From the NCBI GenBank assembly GCA_964580435.1, contig CAZOKP010000090.1, forward strand, positions 1-10,419: a DNA stretch of 10,419 nucleotides, read 5' to 3'. How positions within the stretch are numbered: the stretch's first letter is position 1; each line of letters starts with the position of its first letter. Positions 5,358-10,419 of this stretch are shown piece after piece. The translations under genes and the position numbers were made by a program. Origin of the DNA: CAZKEW01 sp964580435. GTDB taxonomy: Bacteria; Acidobacteriota; Aminicenantia; Aminicenantales; UBA8522. Below the pieces are notes generated by a model, which made no database searches, had not been told where the DNA came from, and saw only the letters and a list, made by a program, of their open reading frames with translations.

Positions 5358-6952
5358 TACTGGGGGACGGCGGGTTTGATGATTTCGAGGAGAAGGCGGT
5401 TTTTCTCGGAGCGGCTTTCCCCCACGCTCGTGCAATAAATCGCCGGATCATCCACGACCGGGCATTTGGTCTCGCAGATCCCGCAGCCGATGCAGAGGTC
5501 GAGGTCGATGACCGGAGCCAGCGGCGTCTGCACCGTCCCATCGGGAAGCAAAACTGAAGTCTTGACCAGCTTGATGGCCTTGGGCGACGTCGGGCAATGT
5601 TCCTCGCAGACGATGCAGGGTGAGCCGAGCATATACGGGATGCATCGGTTCTTGTTGACCCAGGCCGTCCCGATCTTGACTTTGATCTTTTCTTCGATGG
5701 TCAGCTCTTTAATGGCTCCTGTGGGGCAGACCTGGCTGCAGAGGGAGCAGTAGTATTCGCAGTAGCCGACCTTCGGCACGAGGACCGGCGTCCAGATTCC
5801 TTCCGGCCCGGCTTCCCCCAGGGCGGGCTGTAAAGCGTTGGTCGGGCAGGCCTTCATGCATTCGCCGCACTTGACGCATTTCTGGAGGAATTGAGGCTCC
5901 GGGAGAGCGCCGGGGGGACGGATGAGCTTGGCGGAGGCCCGCTTTCCGGCAGGCGTTATCCTAAAGAAGGGGACTGCAACAAGCGAGACCAGGGTCGTCA
6001 GGATCAGCTTGCGGCGGGACAGGTCAACCGCTTCGATCCTCTCGGACGTCGCCTTCACCGGAAAAGAAACCGCGCTGGTCGGACAAATCGCCGCACAGGT
6101 GTAGCAGTAGACGCACTCCGAGCTCCGCCACTCCTCGTTGGGATAGGGATTGGCCTGGGTTTCGCAATGCAGAGTGCAGAGGTTGCACTTGATGCATTTG
6201 TTCTCGTCGATCCTTACCTTCCCGATATTCCAGCGGGAGAATAAGCCGAGCAGGGCCCCGGCAGGGCAGAGATAGCGGCACCAGAACCTTTCTTTGGAGA
6301 TATTGAGCAGGACGACGCCGAGAAACAGGAGGCTGAGCAGGAATCCCTGCCGGAAGGTTTGATTGAGTGAAAGGGTGCCGAAAAATTGGGCAAAGGTGTC
6401 CCCGGCCGACGAGATCTTGAAGCTGTAAAGAAGGGCGATGAAGACCGATGAAATGCGGGCGAACCAGGGTATGATCCCGGTGATGAAGGACCGGTAGAGA
6501 AACGAGAGCGGGTCCAGGAATCCAACCAGGTCCAGGGTGAAAACGCTCCCGACGAGCACAAAAATGAGAATGTAGTATTTCCAGGCCAGGCGGCTGCGCC
6601 ACTCGACCCTTTTCGGGTTGAGGAGCTTGGCCCGCTTAAAGATAAAGGAAAAGAACTGCTGGACGGATCCGAGAGGACAGGCCCAGCCGCAGATAAACCG
6701 CCCCGCGATAAAAGTGATGACAACGGTGATCGCCGCCAGGACAAACGAGGCGAAAACGGCTCTTGCGGCCAGGGATGTCGTCAGGGCCAGCAGGGGGTCG
6801 AAATGGAAAAAAACCTCAACCCGGCCGATGTAATCTTGTCCGGTGAAATGGGTGTCAAAAAGAAGATAGAGAAAAAGGCCGAAGAATCCGGCCTGGCTCA
6901 AGATGCGGAGAATTTGGAGGAACCGGTATTTCTTAGACCGTTCTTTTTTCAA
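5357..6952 (-). CDS. Membrane polyferredoxin, NapH-like domain fused to NapG-like domain
   Basis: 531 residues. Part 1 (1-300) is NapH-like: several hydrophobic segments (about 11-32, 63-83, 127-147, 156-176, 203-218), the C-G-W-A-C-P and C-R-Y-L-C-P-A-G-A motifs (88-92, 225-232), then two 4Fe-4S motifs (C253/256/259/263; C280/283/286/290). Part 2 is NapG-like: a Tat-like segment S-R-R-K-L-I-L-T-T-L-V (312-322, hydrophobic to about 331) and four more clusters (C359/362/365/369; C398/402/405/409; C437/446/449/453; C487/490/493/497). NapGH pass quinol electrons to a periplasmic reductase, so an electron-transfer role is likely; no napA or other reductase is present. The start is TTG 6952, the only start-like codon before the first membrane segment, overlapping DUF362 by 20 nt with GGAG about 10 nt upstream. 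The stop TAA uses the last base of the repeat. Topology is not resolved. Confidence 0.88.
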   Translation of the reverse strand: MKKERSKKYRFLQILRILSQAGFFGLFLYLLFDTHFTGQDYIGRVEVFFHFDPLLALTTSLAARAVFASFVLAAITVVITFIAGRFICGWACPLGSVQQFFSFIFKRAKLLNPKRVEWRSRLAWKYYILIFVLVGSVFTLDLVGFLDPLSFLYRSFITGIIPWFARISSVFIALLYSFKISSAGDTFAQFFGTLSLNQTFRQGFLLSLLFLGVVLLNISKERFWCRYLCPAGALLGLFSRWNIGKVRIDENKCIKCNLCTLHCETQANPYPNEEWRSSECVYCYTCAAICPTSAVSFPVKATSERIEAVDLSRRKLILTTLVSLVAVPFFRITPAGKRASAKLIRPPGALPEPQFLQKCVKCGECMKACPTNALQPALGEAGPEGIWTPVLVPKVGYCEYYCSLCSQVCPTGAIKELTIEEKIKVKIGTAWVNKNRCIPYMLGSPCIVCEEHCPTSPKAIKLVKTSVLLPDGTVQTPLAPVIDLDLCIGCGICETKCPVVDDPAIYCTSVGESRSEKNRLLLEIIKPAVPQ

Positions 6953-7820
6953 TCGTCAGCTTCTCCAGGTTTATCTGGCCCAGTCCGCGCTTTTGGGCGA
7001 TCCCGAGGTAAGCCAGCTCGTTTGGATCTATGCCGAAGAAACCCGCTCCCATCGTGTCGACGGCTACGCCATCCACACCGGCGACGACGGTCTTCTGAAG
7101 CTTGACATCCGATGTCCTTCCCCCCTGAGGGCCGTTCCTTGTGAGGATGCGGTAGGCATCGAGCACCGTGAGTGTCGGCTTGAAGAATGCCGCCAGGTCA
7201 ACCATGCCTTCGTCGAGCTTTTGATGAAGCTGATTGCGGGGGCCGCCGACGGCTCCGAGCCAGTTCTTGAAGCTCATTGTCAGCCGCGAGAGGCTGTGGT
7301 GCTTGGCGATGGGAACATTGATGAGCTTGTCCGTTTCGACGAACTCGGTGAAGACTTCCCACTCCTTGAGCCACTCACCTTGGAGGGCCATCTTTTTCAA
7401 GCGGTAGGGGTTGGGAAAAGGGACTTTGGCGCCGGCCGCCTTGGCCGCGTCGGCAATCCCGGAGCGGGCATAGCATCTCTGGGCCTGGTTTGTGGAGTTA
7501 TCCATCACCGTGATTTCTTTGGCCCCGGCCTCAAAACACAGCTCGACCAGGGTTTTGATGACAGCGGGGTTGGTGCAGGCGGCCAGCTCGGGAGTCCGAT
7601 CCCAGCCGATATTCGGTTTGATCATGACCTTGTCGCCTTTGGAAACGAACCTTTTCATCCCTCCCAGCGCGGCTATCGCCTCTTTGGTGATCAGGGCCGG
7701 GGATTCACCCTGGATCACGGCCAGGTGGGGGAAGCTTTTCGCTTGGGCCAACAGGGACGGGGCAAGGCGCAGGGCCAAACTTCCGAGCGCCAGATCTTTT
7801 AAGAAATCGCGTCTGTCCAT
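6933..7820 (-). CDS. Tat-exported DUF362 domain protein
   Basis: A 295-residue DUF362 protein. The N-terminus is a twin-arginine signal: M-D-R-R-D-F-L-K, a hydrophobic stretch to about 24 and A-Q-A cleavage near residue 27. Family features follow: the G-D-K-V-M-I-K-P-N-I-G-W block (about 62-73), a C-T-N-P-A-V-I-K...G-A-K-E-I-T-V-M-D segment, H-H-S-L-S-R-L-T-M-S-F-K-N-W-L-G, and G-V-D-G-V-A-V-D-T near the C-terminus. DUF362 has no firmly assigned reaction and often sits next to or fused to ferredoxin domains. This copy has no 4Fe-4S motif itself but overlaps the polyferredoxin gene, which may supply it. The Tat signal implies export already folded, often a sign of a cofactor or partner. ATG 7820 has AAAGGA (7830-7835) inside the amidase end, 6 nt from the amidase stop. 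Confidence 0.9.
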   Translation of the reverse strand: MDRRDFLKDLALGSLALRLAPSLLAQAKSFPHLAVIQGESPALITKEAIAALGGMKRFVSKGDKVMIKPNIGWDRTPELAACTNPAVIKTLVELCFEAGAKEITVMDNSTNQAQRCYARSGIADAAKAAGAKVPFPNPYRLKKMALQGEWLKEWEVFTEFVETDKLINVPIAKHHSLSRLTMSFKNWLGAVGGPRNQLHQKLDEGMVDLAAFFKPTLTVLDAYRILTRNGPQGGRTSDVKLQKTVVAGVDGVAVDTMGAGFFGIDPNELAYLGIAQKRGLGQINLEKLTIEKRTV

Positions 7821-7826
7821 GGTTGG

Positions 7827-9035
7827 CTATCCTTTTCCTAACGAGCGCATGTATTCAAGTATGCCTTCATAGATACCCTGGGCGGTCTCCTTCCTGTAAG
7901 CGGGGCTTTTCAGCCTTTCCGCATCCTGAGCGTTGCTCAGATGGGAGACTTCCACCAGCACCGAGGGCATTTCGCCGCCGATGAGGACCCAGAAGGGCCC
8001 GCCTCTGGCACCCAGGTTCTGGATGGAGCCATACTTCTGAGAAAGCCATTGTACCAGATTTCTTTGAATTTTTTCAGCCACGTCCCTGGATTCCACGATC
8101 TTGCTGTTCCGGACGATCTTCTTGATCGTCTCCTGCATTTCGCTGATATTCTTGGTCGAGGTGGCATTCTCCCGGGCCGCAATCTCATTGACCTGGGGGT
8201 CGGGGCTGAAATTGAGGAAGAATGTTTCGACCCCTCGGCGTTTCCTGTTCCGGTGGGCGTTGGCGTGGATGGAGATAAACAGGTCGGCTTTCTGCTGGTT
8301 GGCGATGACGGTCCGGTTTTCAAGAGGGATAAAGATATCCGATTCCCTCGTCATGATAACGTTCAGCCCTTTGCCGGCGACAAGCAGGTTCCGCAGCTCG
8401 AGCGCCACGGCGAGGACGATGTCTTTCTCTTTCTGCCCGCTCCGGCTGATGCAGCCCGGATCCTGGCCTCCATGGCCGGGGTCGATAACGACCGTCTGGA
8501 TGCCCAGGCCGAGCTGTCGGATGAGGCTATAACCAGAAGGTGTCGGCTCAGCCGGCTGCGGGGTCTTCTCCGAAGGAGCCTCGGCCGCCCCCTCCTTTGG
8601 ATAAATATCGATGACGACGCGGAATGGGTCGAAGAGGGGGAAGACCTGGTAGCGTTCGATCTTGGCCGGGTCGACCTCGGCGACAACCCTGACGGTCGTG
8701 GACGTTTTCTGGGCGATGCGGATCTCTTTGAGGTAGTCGCATGTGGGCGAAAACGCCTTGCCGTGAAGAATGGGATTCAGGCGGGCCTGATAAATATCCA
8801 CATAGATCCGGTCAGGCTCTTTGAGCTCGGCTGCGGAATATTCCCGAAGCCGTCCGATATCGACGACGATCCGGGTGTGCGTCGGGTGGGTGTAGGACCG
8901 GAGGTCGTAGACTTCCACCGTCGCTTCCTGCTGAGAGGAAAGAGGGAAAGCGGGGAGGATGAGAAAAAAGAGAAGCAATTCGAGGCGTTTCCGAAACACA
9001 ATCAGTTCTTGTTTATATTTGGTTTCAAGCTCCAA
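7827..9035 (-). CDS. Exported N-acetylmuramoyl-L-alanine amidase with AMIN domain
   Basis: This 402-residue Amidase_3 (AmiA/B/C type) enzyme cuts the MurNAc-L-Ala bond of peptidoglycan, usually during cell separation. Order: signal peptide core about 18-33 (L-E-L-L-L-F-F-L-I-L-P-A-F), AMIN domain about 40-146 for envelope localisation, a Pro/Glu linker (147-168), then the catalytic domain. Zinc ligands are H188 in D-P-G-H-G-G, E203 and H257 in S-I-H-A-N-A; the catalytic glutamate is E362 in V-L-V-E-V-S-H-L-S-N. The region about 285-330 may be the regulatory helix seen in divisome-controlled amidases. TTG 9035 overlaps the apgM stop by 11 nt, with AGGA 13 nt upstream. The in-frame GTG at 8999 gives a tidier signal peptide (M-F-R-K-R-L-E-L) but has no ribosome site, so the start is uncertain between these two. 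Confidence 0.93.
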   Translation of the reverse strand: MELETKYKQELIVFRKRLELLLFFLILPAFPLSSQQEATVEVYDLRSYTHPTHTRIVVDIGRLREYSAAELKEPDRIYVDIYQARLNPILHGKAFSPTCDYLKEIRIAQKTSTTVRVVAEVDPAKIERYQVFPLFDPFRVVIDIYPKEGAAEAPSEKTPQPAEPTPSGYSLIRQLGLGIQTVVIDPGHGGQDPGCISRSGQKEKDIVLAVALELRNLLVAGKGLNVIMTRESDIFIPLENRTVIANQQKADLFISIHANAHRNRKRRGVETFFLNFSPDPQVNEIAARENATSTKNISEMQETIKKIVRNSKIVESRDVAEKIQRNLVQWLSQKYGSIQNLGARGGPFWVLIGGEMPSVLVEVSHLSNAQDAERLKSPAYRKETAQGIYEGILEYMRSLGKG

Positions 9036-10227
9036 ATTTCTTCATCTTTCCTGCGTGAGCCAGCATTAAGGGCATAGCGTAGAGAGAACGAAAGCGGCCG
9101 AGGAAACCGTGGCTGCAGGCTCGTTCTGAGAATTGAGCGACATCGTCGGGGAAGGCCGAGCTCGAGACCAAAAGGAAAGGATTGGGATGCCAGGAGTGGG
9201 ATTTGAGCAGGCAGGGCGTTGAATGGTCGGACGTTACGACCAGGACATCGGGCTTGAGCGCTTCGAGCCGGGGGATGAACCGGTCGATCTCCTCGATGGC
9301 TTTGACCTTGGCCTCGTAATTCCCGTCCTCGCCGGCCGCATCCGTTTTTTTATAGTGGACGTAAAAAAAGTCCGCCACGCTGTAATAAGCTTCGAGCGCG
9401 TCGAAGAGATCGCCGGTTTCCGGACCCACATCCAGAACCTCCATCCCGAGAAGCTTGGCCAGTCCTTTGTACATCGGATAATTGGCGCAGGCGGCTGGCT
9501 TGATCTTGTAGAGCTCGGCCAAGGTCGGGAGAGCCGGAAACTTGGAGAACCCCCGGAGCAGGACGGTGTTGGCCACCTTGAGGCCGCTTAAGATTTTGCT
9601 CACGTCATCGAGAAATAAGTTGACGATCTCCGCCGTTTTCTTGGCTTCCGGGACAAGAGGAAGAGCATAGGCGCGCGGCTTGTTGTCTTTTTGCGGGTCG
9701 GCATCGGAGAGGGAGTCAAGAAGACCTTCGGCGCTGAACTTGGCCACGAACCGGTGTTCTTTTCCGGGATAAAGAGTGATTGTGATTCCCCGGCGCGGTG
9801 GGAGGGATGCGTTGATGCGCCGGCAGAGTTTCTCGTTCTCGCTCGTGGGAATTCTTCCTGCCCTGCGGTCAACGATGAGACCGTCCTTCAGGGTCGCATA
9901 ATTTCCTCTGGCCACCAGGTCATCCTTTCCCACTTCCACGGCCGAGCCCAAGGCTTCGAGAATTCCCCGCCCGAGCTCGTAGCGCAGCGGGTCGTAACCG
10001 AAAAGAGCCAGGTGAGAGGGCCCGCTTCCGGGTGTAATGCCGCGGAAGACGGGGTCGGTCAAGCCGCAGACTCCTTTTCGAGCGAGGTTGTCAAGGTGGG
10101 GAGAATGAGCCTTCTCGAGCGCCGTCTTGCCTTCAACAGGGAGACCCCCCAGCCCATCTAGAACTAAGAGAATAACTTTTGACGGCGTTGATACCGCCAA
10201 CTCCGGAGCGAGTTTTTCCCAGTCCAT
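9025..10227 (-). CDS. apgM: Cofactor-independent phosphoglycerate mutase, archaeal type
   Basis: A 400-residue member of the ApgM branch of the alkaline-phosphatase superfamily, interconverting 3- and 2-phosphoglycerate in glycolysis and gluconeogenesis. Metal and catalytic positions are visible: D24 in L-V-L-D-G-L-G-G, the presumed phosphoserine S68 in T-P-G-S-G-P-S-H-L-A-L-F-G-Y-D-P, H291 and D296 in Y-V-H-Y-K-K-T-D, D334-H335 in V-T-S-D-H-S-T-P and H344/H347 near H-S-W-H-P-N-P. The G-R-G-I-L-E-A-L-G block (86-94) is typical of the family. The frame is open back to 10350, but ATG 10227 is chosen: the extra 41 residues are Arg/His/Pro-rich, span the promoter, and are absent from the family. 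The apgM tail overlaps the amidase start, so the two are probably co-translated. Confidence 0.93.
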   Translation of the reverse strand: MDWEKLAPELAVSTPSKVILLVLDGLGGLPVEGKTALEKAHSPHLDNLARKGVCGLTDPVFRGITPGSGPSHLALFGYDPLRYELGRGILEALGSAVEVGKDDLVARGNYATLKDGLIVDRRAGRIPTSENEKLCRRINASLPPRRGITITLYPGKEHRFVAKFSAEGLLDSLSDADPQKDNKPRAYALPLVPEAKKTAEIVNLFLDDVSKILSGLKVANTVLLRGFSKFPALPTLAELYKIKPAACANYPMYKGLAKLLGMEVLDVGPETGDLFDALEAYYSVADFFYVHYKKTDAAGEDGNYEAKVKAIEEIDRFIPRLEALKPDVLVVTSDHSTPCLLKSHSWHPNPFLLVSSSAFPDDVAQFSERACSHGFLGRFRSLYAMPLMLAHAGKMKKFGA

Positions 10228-10236
10228 GACCCTTTC

Positions 10237-10265
10237 ACTATAAATAAATTCGCTCCTCGCGTCAA
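10237..10265 (-). promoter_or_regulatory. Sigma-70 promoter of the apgM operon, likely leaderless transcript
   Basis: On the minus strand TTGACG (10265-10260) and TATAGT (10242-10237) are separated by exactly 17 nt; each is one base off consensus. Only 9 nt (10236-10228) separate the -10 box from the apgM ATG, so initiation 5-9 nt downstream of the box would place the mRNA 5' end within about 0-5 nt of the start codon. The GAAAGGG in that interval would then be largely lost from the transcript as a ribosome site. Confidence 0.65.
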
Positions 10266-10419
10266 TTTTTATCGGGCCAAAGATTGTATTTCCATTTCCG
10301 TGATGGGGGTGGGGCCTGTCGCGGTTCACCCCCGGCGCCCTCGCGGTCAATCATGTTGTTTCCGGAGCCAAAGACCGGGGCATCAAACGCTCGGGGCGGC
10401 GGGGGGCCCCCGAACCACG
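10262..10419 (-). CDS. Possible 3' end of an upstream minus-strand gene (uncertain)
   Basis: A minus-strand frame runs in from the right edge and ends at TGA (10264-10262), 51 codons inside the window. The visible peptide is rich in Gly and Pro (for example G-G-P-P-P-P-R-A-F-D-A-P-V-F) and matches nothing I recognise. Its stop overlaps the -35 box of the apgM promoter. The region is short and strongly GC-rich, where open frames arise easily, so coding status is doubtful. Confidence 0.15.
   Translation of the reverse strand, partial: WFGGPPPPRAFDAPVFGSGNNMIDREGAGGEPRQAPPPSRKWKYNLWPDKN

Noticed and set aside
6903..7802. Plus-strand open frame (299 codons) opposite DUF362
   Set aside because: Antisense shadow of a gene with a Tat signal and family motifs; its peptide is Gly/Asp-rich and matches nothing.
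7941..9077. Long plus-strand open frame (378 codons) opposite the amidase gene
   Set aside because: It mirrors the amidase over nearly its full length. The amidase has a signal peptide, an AMIN domain and all zinc ligands; the opposite reading has no recognisable motif and is a by-product of GC-biased codons.
10228..10350. N-terminal extension of ApgM by 41 residues
   Set aside because: It spans the promoter, is Arg/His/Pro-rich and unlike the family, while ATG 10227 gives a normal 400-residue protein.
10390..10412. G/C run with a GGGGGCCCCC palindrome near the right edge
   Set aside because: Short low-complexity sequence at the window end with no context to support a function.
1..10419. 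CRISPR array, phage genes, toxin-antitoxin pair, defence system
   Set aside because: No spaced direct repeats, integrase, capsid or defence proteins were seen; nearly all of the window is explained by housekeeping and redox genes.

Overview
The window holds two tightly packed, convergent bacterial operons that meet at a structured palindromic repeat. The DNA is GC-rich, intergenic gaps are very short, GTG and TTG starts are common, and promoters are of the sigma-70 type. A flavin/iron-sulphur gene set beside a type II fatty acid synthesis cluster suggests an anaerobic or facultative, deep-branching Gram-negative bacterium, of an Aminicenantes/Acidobacteriota or deltaproteobacterial kind. That placement is an impression from gene order and protein style, not a phylogenetic result.

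Left edge (1-329): no confident gene. One open frame (3-281) resembles the C-terminal end of a UbiX-like flavoprotein. A perfect-consensus promoter (TTGACA, 16-nt spacer, TATAAT; 278-305) follows and faces right.

Plus-strand operon (330-5257): yceD, rpmF (L32), fabG, acpP, fabF, etfB, etfA. This is the familiar yceD-rpmF-fab cluster, but plsX, fabH and fabD, commonly found between rpmF and fabG, are absent, and both electron transfer flavoprotein subunits follow fabF. The products cover ribosome/rRNA functions, the 3-ketoacyl-ACP synthase and reductase steps with their carrier protein, and a soluble FAD electron carrier.

Convergence (5258-5357): a ~100-bp element with perfect 15-bp terminal inverted repeats (18 of 19 bp extended) and internal hairpins. 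It fits between the two opposing stop codons and supplies the last base of one of them.

Minus-strand operon (10227 down to 5357): apgM (archaeal-type cofactor-independent phosphoglycerate mutase), an exported N-acetylmuramoyl-L-alanine amidase, a Tat-exported DUF362 protein, and a 531-residue membrane polyferredoxin that looks like NapH fused to NapG with an internal Tat-like segment. Genes overlap or lie a few bases apart. A strong promoter sits so close to the apgM ATG that the transcript should be leaderless or nearly so. The DUF362/polyferredoxin pair is the best candidate for an undescribed envelope redox module.
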